From Caulobacter segnis ATCC 21756 (lineage in GTDB: Bacteria > Pseudomonadota > Alphaproteobacteria > Caulobacterales > Caulobacteraceae): a stretch of 64,000 bases of DNA. The notes under the pieces were generated by a model. The model had not been told where the DNA came from and did no database searches. It saw nothing but the letters and a program-made list of their open reading frames with translations. Positions 1 through 9,355 of the stretch are shown here, piece by piece. The DNA is taken from positions 3,224,001 to 3,288,000 of the forward strand of contig NC_014100.1 in the NCBI RefSeq assembly GCF_000092285.1. The letters are read 5' to 3'. Position 1 is the stretch's first letter. Each line of letters starts with the position of its first letter. Position numbers and translations under genes: made by a program.

Positions 1-748
1 CGCTGTCGTCGCCGCTCCAGCGATAGCCGCGCTCCTTGAGCCTGTCTTTCATGGCGAAGGGAGAATTCTGCGCCCAGATCCGCCACTGGCTCGCCCGGGC
101 GCGCTCCAGGAGATGACTAAGCGCCGTGCGTTTGCTGCGCTGCATTTCCGTCGCCAGCAACTCGATCGCCGCCAAGCAGTCGTTCGTCGCCCGATGGCGG
201 TCGTAGAAAAAGCCAGCGCCAGCGGCCAGCCAGACGAGCTTTGCGCCTTCGTGCCCCTCGGCGCTCCAGTCGACCTCTCGCATCGAGCAAGCCCAGGGCT
301 TGGTGGTGAAGGTCGCGCAAAAGCGCTCCAGGAAACGCCGGTCAAAGCCCGCGTTGTGGGCGATGATCAAGGCGGCGGGCGCGGCCGCGGCCGCCACGGC
401 GTCAGGATTGATGCTCTGACCGGCGACCATGGCGTCATCGATCCCCGTCAGGGCGGTGATCTCGGGCGGGATGGGTCCGGAAGGCTGACGAAACCCGTGG
501 AAGGGCTCGAGCACCTCGTAAATCACGCCATCGAGGCCATAGCGGAAGGGGATCATCGCCAGTTCGATGATCTCGTGCTGCTTCGGGTCGAGCCCCGTCG
601 TTTCGACGTCAACGAAAAGCCCGATCCGTGTGGGCGCGTCGGCGGGAACGGGCAACCGAGGCCGAGGGGAAAGCCGCCGCAGCACCCTGTAGTCGTCGCT
701 CGCCTCCAGGGCCGCGGCCATGGCGGCCAGGTCAGCGGTGAGGGTCAT
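1..748 (-). CDS. 3'-5' exonuclease, DnaQ/DEDDh family (C-terminus beyond window)
   Basis: The minus strand reads open from an ATG at 748 to the window edge, giving the first 249 residues. The DEDDh exonuclease motifs are in order: DVETTG with D47 and E49, HNAGFD with D136, and HRATND with H185 and D190. This is the fold of the DNA polymerase III epsilon proofreading subunit and its relatives. The roughly 45-residue leader before the first motif and the lack of a neighbouring polymerase gene argue for a stand-alone exonuclease rather than the replicative dnaQ. The gene downstream is not visible. The family call is firm from the motifs; the substrate is unknown. Confidence 0.85.
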   Translation of the reverse strand, partial: MTLTADLAAMAAALEASDDYRVLRRLSPRPRLPVPADAPTRIGLFVDVETTGLDPKQHEIIELAMIPFRYGLDGVIYEVLEPFHGFRQPSGPIPPEITALTGIDDAMVAGQSINPDAVAAAAAPAALIIAHNAGFDRRFLERFCATFTTKPWACSMREVDWSAEGHEGAKLVWLAAGAGFFYDRHRATNDCLAAIELLATEMQRSKRTALSHLLERARASQWRIWAQNSPFAMKDRLKERGYRWSGDDS

Positions 749-760
749 GGCGCGGGCCGG

Positions 761-1098
761 TCAGCTCGCCTTGGCCAAGGCGACGGGCGCGCCCTGGGCG
801 TGGCGCCAGGCGGCGATGAGCGCGCGGTTGGCGACAGCTTCGCTGACCTGCAGCAAATGGACGAGCGTGACGCCTTTCTTGCCGCGCGCCGCCCCGGCTC
901 GCGGGCGAGCGCTTGGGAGAGGGGCAGGAGTTCAGCCTGGTCCGAAGGGTGAAGCCTGATCACCGCCCAACCGACTTCCGGCCAGCCGACGGTGGCGAAG
1001 GTCTTGCCGTGAACGGCCAGACGAACCGCGCCCATCACGGTGTGGGCCTTGACCATCGCCAAGCCGCTGGCGAGCGAAATGAAGGTTTCCGGCGTCAT
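761..1098 (-). pseudogene. MmcQ/YjbR-like protein, single frameshift
   Basis: An ATG at 1098 follows a good GGGAGG site and opens a protein starting MTPETFISLASGLAMVKAHT, with the YjbR-like stretch KTFATVGWPEVGWAVIRLHP. After about residue 70 the frame runs into arginine/serine-rich nonsense. Shifting by one base near 880-890, next to a GGGG run, restores a plausible end (KKGVTLVHLLQVSEAVANRA then IAAWRHAQGAPVALAKAS) with a TGA at 761-763. The 338-base span is one base short of whole codons, so one base is missing. YjbR-family proteins are small DNA-binding-like proteins of unclear role. This is either a recent pseudogene or an assembly error in the homopolymer. Confidence 0.7.
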
Positions 1099-1481
1099 TG
1101 GCGCCTCCCGACGTATTCCGACGGCGGACAACACCATGAGTCGCCTTGCTCGCCGAAACGGCTGCGGAGCCTTGGCCATAAGGATGGCAAGCCGCCGAGC
1201 GGTCGCCTTCCCGCAAGCGCCTGACATGGCGAACCATCGCCATTCTTTGCCATTTCCGTGTTTTGCCGCCCGTCGAGGCCCCATTGAATCGGGTCGTGGG
1301 CCGTCAATAGTTCAGGCTTCGCTAGGCAGGAGCGCAAATAAACCCATGGCCCCACCGCCCGCCTTCACGCGCTTGGTCGTCTCAAGGGCGACGACACCGA
1401 CCAGCAAGGGCCTACGCCATGGCCGGCGCTGATCGGGTCGCCGCCCGCCCCTTTCCCGAGGACTGGGCGGAGGACGAGCCG
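1099..1481. other. intergenic stretch before the excisionase gene
   Basis: About 380 bases between the leftward YjbR-like gene and the rightward excisionase gene. No tRNA or convincing reading frame is visible. GTCGTC and GACGAC, eight bases apart at about 1377-1396, form a small inverted repeat that could be a recombination or regulatory site for the xis/int pair, but nothing else supports this. No attachment-site duplication can be seen within the window. Confidence 0.4.
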
Positions 1482-1847
1482 ATGAGGCTGAACGAGGCCG
1501 TGGCGGTGTTCGCCGGCAAGCTGCCGATCACGACGCCGATGTTGCGGACCGAGATCGCCAAGGGCCGGCTCGTCCCCGCCCGGGTCGCGGGGAAGCTATT
1601 CGTCACGCCCGCGCAGCTTCGAGAGCTTTTTCGCCCATGCCCCGCCCCGCCCAAGGTCCTCGGCTCTATCTCCGCACCGGTCGCATCGACCCGCGCACGA
1701 AGCTCGCCCTCCCCGACGTCTACGTCATTCGGGACGGATCGACTCAAAAGAGCACGGGATGCGGCCCAGACCGCCTGCGAGAAGCTCAGCTCGCCTTCGC
1801 CCGCTATCTCGCGGGGCAGGCGGTCCGCGCCAGCGCCGCCGACTTGA
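1482..1847 (+). CDS. excisionase-like small protein
   Basis: Starting at ATG 1482 the product is 121 residues, beginning MRLNEAVAVFAGKLPITTPM. The first 55 residues resemble a small winged-helix excisionase (LRTEIAKGRLVPARVAGKLF, then VTPAQLRELF), the type that helps an integrase bend DNA during excision. The rest is Ser/Ala/Pro-rich and lies out of frame inside the start of the integrase gene, overlapping it by about 210 bases. An in-frame ATG at 1419 would add 21 residues. The close coupling to the integrase supports the role. The C-terminal half may be constrained mainly by the integrase frame. Confidence 0.6.
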   Translation: MRLNEAVAVFAGKLPITTPMLRTEIAKGRLVPARVAGKLFVTPAQLRELFRPCPAPPKVLGSISAPVASTRARSSPSPTSTSFGTDRLKRARDAAQTACEKLSSPSPAISRGRRSAPAPPT

Positions 1848-2878
1848 GCCGTCCCTCGCCCGGCCCCCTGGAGCCCATTAGGGATCGATCAGAGCCCATC
1901 CCCGTGGCCGAGGTCCTGGCGCTCTACGCGCAGGAGCGCGCGCCGGAGTTGGCGAGCTCTCCCGTGACGATGGCGGGCTTCATCCGAGCGCTCCTGTCGT
2001 TTTGGAGCGACAAGTTCGTCGAGGACGTCAAGCGATCGACCTGCAAGGCCTACGTCCAATATCGAGCCGCGCAATCGGTGAAAGGCGCTCAGCCCGGCGC
2101 GCGCCTGGTCTCCGAACAGACCGCCCGACGCGAACTGGAGGTGCTGTCCGCGGCCATCGGCTATTGGCACGCCGAGACGCCCCTTTCGGTGAGGCCCAAG
2201 GTCTGGTTGCCACCGCGGGCGGAAAGCCCGCGCGACGCCCTTACACGCGGCCAGGCCGCGGCCCTGCTCTTGGCCGCGCGCGGCTACCGACGCGGCGAGG
2301 ATGGCGTCATGCGCCGGTTGACTGGCTCCCAGCGTGAAAACCGCGCCCACCTCGCCCGCTTCATCCTGATCGGCCTCTACACCGGCACGCGCAGCGCGGC
2401 GATCCGAGCTCTGCTTTGGGAGCCGTCGGCCACTCAGGCTTGGGTCGATCTCGACCGCGGCATGATTTATCGCAAGGGTCTTCGCGAGCGCGAACACGCC
2501 AACAAGCGGCGGCCGATCGCTCGTCTGCCCCGTCGATTGTTGGCTCATCTGCGCCGCTGGCGAGCGTTGGACGCTCGCGCCTCGACCGTGCGATCCCAAC
2601 CGCTCGATCACGTGCTCCACCACGGTGGGGCCCCGATCGCGACGAAGGTCAACAAGGGCTTCGACGCCATCGCCCGGGACGCGGGCCTTGAGGATGTCAC
2701 GCCTCATTGGCTGCGCCATACCTGCGCGACTTGGCTCATGGAAAGCGGCGTGGATCTGTGGGAGGCGGCGGCTTACACGGGCATGACCCCCGCGGTGCTG
2801 CTCAAGCACTACGGCCATCACCGGCCAGACCATCACGCGGCGGCGCGATCGGCCTTCACCACCAAGCGGGCGGCCTAG
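1637..2878 (+). CDS. tyrosine recombinase / integrase
   Basis: A 413-residue site-specific recombinase. The catalytic set is visible near the C-terminus: R252 in GLYTGTR, H357 and R360 in HWLRHT, and the nucleophile Y392 in KHYGHH. The usual second His/Trp box reads YTGMT, so that position is methionine. The N-terminal part (GPRLYLRTGRIDPRTKLALP) is a small N-terminal module, and 90-190 is the core-binding domain. It follows and overlaps the excisionase-like gene and is followed by an HU gene, a natural accessory protein for recombination. Only these genes of an integrated element are evident, so the element is either decayed or extends outside what can be recognised. Confidence 0.85.
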   Translation: MPRPAQGPRLYLRTGRIDPRTKLALPDVYVIRDGSTQKSTGCGPDRLREAQLAFARYLAGQAVRASAADLSRPSPGPLEPIRDRSEPIPVAEVLALYAQERAPELASSPVTMAGFIRALLSFWSDKFVEDVKRSTCKAYVQYRAAQSVKGAQPGARLVSEQTARRELEVLSAAIGYWHAETPLSVRPKVWLPPRAESPRDALTRGQAAALLLAARGYRRGEDGVMRRLTGSQRENRAHLARFILIGLYTGTRSAAIRALLWEPSATQAWVDLDRGMIYRKGLREREHANKRRPIARLPRRLLAHLRRWRALDARASTVRSQPLDHVLHHGGAPIATKVNKGFDAIARDAGLEDVTPHWLRHTCATWLMESGVDLWEAAAYTGMTPAVLLKHYGHHRPDHHAAARSAFTTKRAA

Positions 2879-2962
2879 CGGCTCATCGACTCCTGCTCGT
2901 GCGCCTATGACAAGGTGGCTCGCCGGCGCAAGCTTGGTCCAGTGATTCCAAGGGAGACACCC

Positions 2963-3241
2963 ATGAACGTTTCGGATCTCGTCGATGCGGCCGTCGCCGC
3001 CGAACCCAAGCTCACAAAAGCCCAAGCCAAGGCGCTGATCGACGGCGTCTTCAAGGCTCTGACCGAGGCGGCCGTAAAGGGCGAAGAAGTCTCGATCCCG
3101 GGCTTTGGCAAGTTCAAGGTCCAGGCCAAGCCGGCCCGCACCGGCCGCAATCCTTCGACGGGCGCGACGATCGAGATCGCCGCCAGCAAGAAGGTCGCCT
3201 TCACCCCGGCCAAGCAACTGAAGGACGCCGTCAACGGCTGA
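2963..3241 (+). CDS. HU family DNA-binding protein
   Basis: A 92-residue histone-like protein beginning MNVSDLVDAAVAAEPKLTKA. It has the HU/IHF dimerisation helices followed by the IPGFGKFKVQAKPARTGRNP beta-arm that wraps in the DNA minor groove; the RTGRNPSTG motif is diagnostic. An in-frame ATG at 2915 exists, but the AAGGGAGA site just upstream of 2963 fixes this start. It lies 84 bases after the integrase gene in the same direction and may assist recombination, although many alphaproteobacteria carry such HU copies independently. A GC-rich hairpin follows the stop. Confidence 0.92.
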   Translation: MNVSDLVDAAVAAEPKLTKAQAKALIDGVFKALTEAAVKGEEVSIPGFGKFKVQAKPARTGRNPSTGATIEIAASKKVAFTPAKQLKDAVNG

Positions 3242-3252
3242 TCGACTTTGTC

Positions 3253-3285
3253 GGCGCGGCCAGCCTTCGAGGCTCCGGCCGCGCC
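3253..3285 (+). terminator. hairpin after the HU gene
   Basis: GGCGCGGCC at 3253-3261 pairs with GGCCGCGCC at 3277-3285, with an inner AGCC/GGCT stem and a TTCGA loop. No clear T tract follows, so termination is likely but not strong. It lies between the convergent HU and AraC genes. Confidence 0.5.
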
Positions 3286-3319
3286 GCATCGGTTGCGCTT
3301 CTCCTCGATCGGCCCGTCG

Positions 3320-4048
3320 CTATCGCCCCGGCTCGCCAGAGCTTGGGCTTTGCCAATCGGCTTCGCCGGGGGCGAGCGACAGGGCGCGTCGCCAGCGGCT
3401 TGGCGTGTCGCCGACCAAGAGGTGGAAGGTCCGGGAGAAGTGAGCCTGGTCGGCAAAGCCGCAGGCCCTGGCGACTTCAACCAGGCTGTCGTTGGTCTCC
3501 GCCATCAGACGCTTGGCCCGCTCTATGCGCCGCTCGATGACATAGGCCTTGGCCGAACGCCCAAAGCTCTCGCGGAAGGCATGGGAGAAGTAGGCGGGGC
3601 TCAACCGGACAGCCGCGGCCAACTCGCGGATCTGGAACCGTCGACCGATGTTTTCGTCGATGAAACGCACGGCCCGTCTGATCCGCCACGGCGCCAATCG
3701 GCCGACCGCGGGTTCCTCTTCCAGCCGCTCGATCTGGGCGGCCAGGATCGCCGTGGCCTGATGCAGCAACGCCCGCGCGCCATCGGAATCGAACGCGAGC
3801 CTTCTTTGCGCGTTCACGACGAGACGCGCCAAATGCATCGCCTGCTCGCCGCCGAGGCCAGGAACGGCGTCCGCGGCCGCGGGCTCCTGGTCGCCGACCA
3901 AGCTAACCACCGTCCGCCGTGCGAAGCGATCGACATTCACGGCCGATGACTGGAAGATCCAGGCCATCGAGCCGATGACCAACGTCAGGCGCGGCGGCGC
4001 CCCCATGGCGCGGACGGGCGTGATTGGGATTGCCTTGCAACACGCCAT
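3320..4048 (-). CDS. AraC family transcriptional regulator
   Basis: The C-terminal 100 residues form a typical AraC double helix-turn-helix: FQIRELAAAVRLSPAYFSHA, then RRIERAKRLM and VARACGFADQAHFSRTFHLL. The N-terminal portion has no recognised ligand domain. The start is uncertain: the frame extends back to 4141 but would overlap the end of the peptidase gene, and ATGs at 4048, 4006 and 3967 all lack a strong ribosome binding site. I chose 4048, giving 242 residues. It may regulate the adjacent genes, but no operator is evident. Confidence 0.8.
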   Translation of the reverse strand: MACCKAIPITPVRAMGAPPRLTLVIGSMAWIFQSSAVNVDRFARRTVVSLVGDQEPAAADAVPGLGGEQAMHLARLVVNAQRRLAFDSDGARALLHQATAILAAQIERLEEEPAVGRLAPWRIRRAVRFIDENIGRRFQIRELAAAVRLSPAYFSHAFRESFGRSAKAYVIERRIERAKRLMAETNDSLVEVARACGFADQAHFSRTFHLLVGDTPSRWRRALSLAPGEADWQSPSSGEPGR

Positions 4049-4101
4049 GGTCGAATCCGCCGCGCGCGAACGCGGCCAATAATCCGTGCGATAGCCCGCG
4101 A

Positions 4102-5463
4102 TCAGCGGACATCGGCGATCGCCGAAATCACCCGTTCCCAAGCGGTCACATTTTGCTCAAGCGAAGCTGGGTCGACGCGCGAGAGCACATCATTGGGCGT
4201 ATGATGCACGTCAAAGAGCCCCGTGGCGTCCTGATGAAGCCTTAGGAGCGGCGCCCCGGCCGCGGCCAGCACGCCGATCTCCGCGACACCCGGGCCCGGA
4301 CCTCCCACCGCGACCGGAAGGCCAAGCGAACCCAGGGCGCCGCGCACCCTCTCGACGGTTTCATCGGATGTTCCCGGCGGAAGCGTAACGCGTGTCACGC
4401 GCCCTCCCCCCCAGTCGCTCTCCGCCACGACCAGGGCCCGTTTCACATCGGATGCATGGCGGGCGGTAAAGGCGCGGGCGCCGACGAAGTCGCGCAAAGC
4501 GCCCGGTTGGCTGACTTCTTCGGCGCCGAACCAGACAAGATGGATCGTGTGTCGGGGGGTCTTGCCGGACCGCAAGATGCGCGTCGCCGCCGCGGTGACG
4601 GCCGCGATCCCGAAACCATCGTCAATGGCTCCGGTCCCTTGTTCCCAACTGTCGAGATGGGCGCCGATGATGATCGGCGCGGCGTCGGGGTCGCTCCCGG
4701 GGATCGTGCCCACCACGTTTTGCGAGGTCCCCGCGCCCGCCCATCCCGCCGAGGACTCAAGACGCATGCGCACCGGTCCGAGCCCCGCCGCCCGCTCGAT
4801 TTGGTCCGTCGCGGCTGGCGATAGCGCGAAGGCTGGGAACGGGCGTGGCAGGGTCATGCTGGCCCCGCTATTGGCCACGTTGTCCTGATGGGTTCCCAAG
4901 GATCGGACGACGAAGCCGACCGCGCCCCTGGCCATGGCTTCGGCCGGCCCGCGCGCGCGCGCCGGCGCCGCCTCGACATAGCCATCGCCGTTGATCGCGC
5001 GTCGCACGGGTTCGACAACGGCGACGATGCGCCCGCGAACTTCAGCCGGACTGCTTTTCAGGAAGGCGTCGTAGCTCCGGAACAGCGCCACCGGAGCCTC
5101 GACCGGCGGCCCCGCCACCAGCCCGCCAAGCGGGGTCGCGACAAGCCGCTGGGCAGGGTCGCCGATCAGTTCGACCCGTGTCTCGCCGGGAGTCCAGCGG
5201 AGCAAGGGGAAGGGTTCGATCGTCACGCCCTGGAAGCCGAGCGCCTTCATCTTGTCGCTTCCCCACCTTGCCGCCGCGGCCTCCGCGGCGGAGCCCGCGG
5301 GGCGTGGGCCGAACAACGTCGTAAGATCGCGAACCAGATCGTAGGCCAAGGACGCCGGTGGGGTCTCCGAGGAAGAGGCGATTTCGGCGGCCTGTCCAAG
5401 AGCCGTGGTCGAGACCGCCGCCAGCACCCAGATCGCAAGCAGCCGCGCGCGTCGCCCGAGCAT
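4102..5463 (-). CDS. exported M28 family metallopeptidase with PA-like insert
   Basis: A 453-residue protein with an N-terminal signal peptide ending near ALGQA (residue 24). Residues about 90-230 resemble a protease-associated insert and 245-450 are the M28 zinc peptidase domain. Zinc ligands and catalytic residues fit: H269 and D271 (GAHLDSW), D281 (AIDDG), the EE pair 315-316 (FGAEE), D350 (ESDWGG) and H420/H421 (DVHHTPND). Such enzymes are periplasmic or secreted aminopeptidases or carboxypeptidases. The ATG follows an AAGGAG site. It probably forms a separate transcription unit upstream of the AraC gene. Confidence 0.88.
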   Translation of the reverse strand: MLGRRARLLAIWVLAAVSTTALGQAAEIASSSETPPASLAYDLVRDLTTLFGPRPAGSAAEAAAARWGSDKMKALGFQGVTIEPFPLLRWTPGETRVELIGDPAQRLVATPLGGLVAGPPVEAPVALFRSYDAFLKSSPAEVRGRIVAVVEPVRRAINGDGYVEAAPARARGPAEAMARGAVGFVVRSLGTHQDNVANSGASMTLPRPFPAFALSPAATDQIERAAGLGPVRMRLESSAGWAGAGTSQNVVGTIPGSDPDAAPIIIGAHLDSWEQGTGAIDDGFGIAAVTAAATRILRSGKTPRHTIHLVWFGAEEVSQPGALRDFVGARAFTARHASDVKRALVVAESDWGGGRVTRVTLPPGTSDETVERVRGALGSLGLPVAVGGPGPGVAEIGVLAAAGAPLLRLHQDATGLFDVHHTPNDVLSRVDPASLEQNVTAWERVISAIADVR

Positions 5464-5577
5464 GTCATTCTCCTTCCAAGGGTGAGCATGCCTTAGGACG
5501 CGGGGATGGGATCACTGAAGCCGGCGGGCGCCGATAGGCGCCATCCATGAAATGGATAGCGCTATGCGATCCCGAAC

Positions 5578-6501
5578 TCAGCTAGGCTCAACGGCCCCGG
5601 CCGCGGCGAAGAGTTGCTCGCGAAGCCAGCGGTGCCCCAGGTCCTCCTGATGCCGCGGATGCCAGTAGGCGCTGATCGCGACCGCCTTTAGGGAAACCGG
5701 CGGCGTAAAGAGATCCAAAGCCGCGTCGAAGCGGCGGAGCATGCGAGTGGGGAGCGTGCACAGCAGATCGCTTCCCGCGATGATCGTCGGCGCCACCGCG
5801 TAGCTCTGAACCGACATCGCGACGAAGCGCCTTCGCCCGATCGCCTCCAAAGCCTTGTCGATGACGCCAGCGAAGGGATCGCCCGCCGATGAGACGAGCA
5901 GATGGGCGTGGTCGCAAAACGCCTCCAGGTCCATCGGGCCTGTTCCGCGGGGATGATCCTTGCGCTGCGCCGTGGCGAAATCATCGTCGAACAGCGAGCG
6001 CCCAATCCAGCCGTTATCGGCGTCGGTCGCGCCGCCCACGAAGATGTCGACATCGCCACTCTCGAGCAGGGCCGGGATTTGCTTGCGGTCCGGCACCGCC
6101 AGTCTCAGGCGCAGACCTGGCGCGGCGGCGCGCACGCGCCGCGCCAGGCCCGGGCCAAGCATGATCGCTGGGTTTTCCTGCAGCGCCAAGGTGAACACGC
6201 GGTTGCTGCTCGTCGGATCGAAGGTCCCGGGCTCCATGACCGCGGCGATCCCGCGCAGCACGTCGGCGATCAACGGGGTCAGCGCTTCGGCGCGCGGCGT
6301 TGGGACCACGCCGCGTCCGCTGGGCGCTGGAACGAACAAGCGATCACCCAGCAGGGCGCGCAGCCGGGTCAAACGGGCCGAGAGCGCCGGTTGGCTGATC
6401 CCCAACCGCCCCGCGGCGTGGGTGATGTTGCGATCCTGCAGCAGCGCGTCAAGCGCCAGCAGCAGATCAATGTCCATGCCCTCGACTGGCTTCACCCTCA
6501 C
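5578..6501 (-). CDS. LysR family transcriptional regulator
   Basis: A 307-residue regulator with an N-terminal winged helix (LLALDALLQDRNITHAAGRL then GISQPALSARLTRLRALLGD) and a periplasmic-binding-like effector domain from about residue 95. Of the two plausible starts, ATG 6501 and ATG 6477, the second begins directly at MDIDLLLALD, closer to family norms. It lies about 100 bases after the metallo-beta-lactamase-fold gene in the same direction and could regulate it; LysR regulators are more often divergent from their targets, so this is tentative. Confidence 0.88.
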   Translation of the reverse strand: MRVKPVEGMDIDLLLALDALLQDRNITHAAGRLGISQPALSARLTRLRALLGDRLFVPAPSGRGVVPTPRAEALTPLIADVLRGIAAVMEPGTFDPTSSNRVFTLALQENPAIMLGPGLARRVRAAAPGLRLRLAVPDRKQIPALLESGDVDIFVGGATDADNGWIGRSLFDDDFATAQRKDHPRGTGPMDLEAFCDHAHLLVSSAGDPFAGVIDKALEAIGRRRFVAMSVQSYAVAPTIIAGSDLLCTLPTRMLRRFDAALDLFTPPVSLKAVAISAYWHPRHQEDLGHRWLREQLFAAAGAVEPS

Positions 6502-6603
6502 CTCGTTCGCGATCCGGCTGGTGGTCGGCGCAAAACCGCGCCGCGCGGATCAGGCGCGAGCCGATCACAACCAAGCCTGATCGAACGCCGCAATCCGCGA
6601 GGG

Positions 6604-7593
6604 CTATTTTTCGTCGCCATCACGGTTGGTGTAAACGACCGGCGCCCAGGCATAGCCGCCTTTTCCATCTTCCAGGACATGACCAATGCCGGGGAACGGC
6701 AGGTGCGGGGCGGCGATGAGCGTCCCTCGCGCGGCGAACTCCGCGAACGCCTGCTTGCGCACCTGCGCCGCGCGCTTGTCGTCCTGGTCGTAGGCGATGG
6801 TCACGTCCGGATCCGGAAACTGCACCGCGGCGACGTGGATGGTGTCGCCGATGAAGACGATCTGCTCACCCTTGCTGGTGAGCGTATAGAAGGCGGCGCC
6901 CGGGGTGTGTCCCGGATGAATGGTCGCGCTGATCCCCGGCAAGACCTCGACCGTACCGGTGAAGGTCTTCACCTTGCCCGCGTCCAGATACGGTTTCAGC
7001 ATGTTCTGCGCGATGTCGAAATGGATGTTGTCGTAACCGGTGCGCGCCTGGTTGGCGCGATCAAAGAAGAAGTCGACATCGGGCTTGCCGACGTGGACCG
7101 TGGCGTTGACGAACACCCGCCGCCCGCCCCTGACGAGCCCGCCCGCGTGGTCGGAGTGCGCGTGGGTTATGAGGATGTCGCTGACCTGTTCTGGGCGAAA
7201 TCCCAGGGCCGCCATGCTGGCGATCAGCTTGCCGCCCTGGCCCGGGCCGAACAGTTCTCCCGACCCCGTATCGACGAGGACAAGACGCCCAGGCGTCTCC
7301 AGCAGGAAGGCGTTGATCGACGCTTCCACGGGATTGGCCTGGAAGTTGCGCGCAAGAAGCGCATCGGTGTTTTGGGGCGTGGTATGGCGCAAGAGCATGT
7401 GCAGGTCCTGCGCGACGCTGCCATCGGTCAGCGACGTGACCCGGACATCGCCAACACGAATGCGGTAGCCGCCAAATTGTTGGGAAACGACGTGCTGGGG
7501 ACCGGGCGCTTGCGCCCTCGCCGGCATGCTCGCCAGGGCGGCCGCGGCCACGAGGGCCAGGGCCGCGGCGCGGGGTAATAGGTCGTACTTCAT
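6604..7593 (-). CDS. exported metallo-beta-lactamase-fold hydrolase
   Basis: A 329-residue protein starting at the ATG at 7593 behind an AAGGA site; an upstream in-frame start at 7674 would only add an unlikely leader. A signal peptide runs to about MPARAQA (residue 29). The binuclear metal motif is H144-x-H146-x-D148-H149 (THAHSDHAGG), with later ligands in HPGHTP and FIGDT. The domain order matches exported quorum-quenching-like or general MBL hydrolases; the substrate is unknown. A LysR gene follows and a TetR gene precedes it, all on the same strand. Confidence 0.88.
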   Translation of the reverse strand: MKYDLLPRAAALALVAAAALASMPARAQAPGPQHVVSQQFGGYRIRVGDVRVTSLTDGSVAQDLHMLLRHTTPQNTDALLARNFQANPVEASINAFLLETPGRLVLVDTGSGELFGPGQGGKLIASMAALGFRPEQVSDILITHAHSDHAGGLVRGGRRVFVNATVHVGKPDVDFFFDRANQARTGYDNIHFDIAQNMLKPYLDAGKVKTFTGTVEVLPGISATIHPGHTPGAAFYTLTSKGEQIVFIGDTIHVAAVQFPDPDVTIAYDQDDKRAAQVRKQAFAEFAARGTLIAAPHLPFPGIGHVLEDGKGGYAWAPVVYTNRDGDEK

Positions 7594-7723
7594 CGACAAT
7601 CCTTGCGTTTGGGATGCCGACAGATGACGCTCTGGACGCCATCGATGGAGAGCGCCGCCGTCTATGCCATTCATCCACGCCGTGGATAGCTTGGCGCGCG
7701 GCCGGGGCGCCCGCGCCCGCCGA

Positions 7724-8353
7724 TCATGATTTGATGGCGGTCAGATAGGCCACGCACATGAGGATCAACTGGTGTTGCACCGCGTGGGCTTCGGAAGCGG
7801 GAAGATCACGCTCGAACACATTGCGCACGGCCCCGAAAATCGTGGTCAGGAGCGTGAGGTTCACGGTCCGCGGATCGGCGAACTTGGCGTCCGGAGCGGT
7901 GGTCAACATCGCCTCGGTCGCCGTATCAACCCGCCGCGCGAAGGCCTCGATCAAGGCGTCATTGTCCAGCTCCACCACGGAGCGGTAGAGCGCCCGGGTG
8001 ACTTCGGGTCGCTCCATCTTGGCGGCCCAGTAAGTTTTCACGATCGACTCGACCATCTTGGCGATCGGAGCGCCATGACACGCCAGCGCTTGGGCCTCGA
8101 CCCGCTCGGCCAAGGCCAAGAGGTACCGCTCGTTCAAAGCATAGAGCAGCCCCTGCTTGTGCGGGAAGTATTGGTACATGGTGCCGACGGAGACGCCGGC
8201 GCGCTCGGCCACGCGCGTGGTGGTCAGGTGCTCGGGTCCCTCGGCCACCAAAACCTGAAGGGTCGCCTCGAAAATCGCGTCCAAGGTCGCCGCGGCGCGC
8301 GCCTGACGCGGCTTTTTCCGGGGGGTTAGATGCTTGGGCGCGTCCGGGACCAT
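7724..8353 (-). CDS. TetR family transcriptional regulator
   Basis: A 209-residue protein with a TetR helix-turn-helix at about residues 20-65 (TTTRVAERAGVSVGTMYQYF, PHKQGLLYAL) and an all-helical ligand/dimer domain. It is divergent from the SDR gene at 8430, with 76 bases between the starts that contain an inverted repeat. The usual arrangement is autorepression plus control of the divergent enzyme, which I infer here. Confidence 0.9.
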   Translation of the reverse strand: MVPDAPKHLTPRKKPRQARAAATLDAIFEATLQVLVAEGPEHLTTTRVAERAGVSVGTMYQYFPHKQGLLYALNERYLLALAERVEAQALACHGAPIAKMVESIVKTYWAAKMERPEVTRALYRSVVELDNDALIEAFARRVDTATEAMLTTAPDAKFADPRTVNLTLLTTIFGAVRNVFERDLPASEAHAVQHQLILMCVAYLTAIKS

Positions 8354-8357
8354 AAGC

Positions 8358-8382
8358 GAATCCTAAAACCGAAGAGGGATTC
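8358..8382. promoter_or_regulatory. inverted repeat between divergent TetR and SDR genes
   Basis: GAATCC at 8358-8363 and GGATTC at 8377-8382 are inverted, 13 bases apart, five bases upstream of the TetR start. This is a plausible TetR operator by position, though the half-sites are short. Confidence 0.4.
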
Positions 8383-8429
8383 ATATCTTGCCGCCTCATC
8401 GTGCTTTTAGCATCGCGGAGGTTCTGGAC

Positions 8430-9161
<732 letters not shown>

Positions 9162-9355
9162 AGCCCCGCGGCGATGGTCCAGACCGCGCCCAAGAGCGTC
9201 ATCCGATCATCGCCGCGCCAGGCCTCTTGGCCGCTCGAATATCAGCCGTCGAGAGGCCTCTTCGACAGCCATTGGGCGGCTTTGGACTAGCCGGACGGCG
9301 CGCGCCTTCCGCCTAAGCCCAGCTTGGCCAAAGCCCTGTTGCCTCGGGAGGCGGC

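Noticed and set aside
113..952. 279-codon frame on the plus strand at the left edge
   Set aside because: It is antisense to the exonuclease with its DEDDh motifs and has no ribosome binding site or recognisable sequence.
1374..1404. Inverted repeat before the excisionase gene as an attachment site
   Set aside because: No second copy or tRNA end is visible, so an att site cannot be supported.
1889..3289. 466-codon frame opposite integrase and HU
   Set aside because: Antisense shadow of two well-supported genes, with biased composition.
5902..7578. Very long open frame (558 codons) on the plus strand
   Set aside because: It lies opposite the LysR and metallo-beta-lactamase genes, which have clear motifs; the plus-strand product is arginine/glycine-rich and has no domain. 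It reflects GC-rich codon bias.
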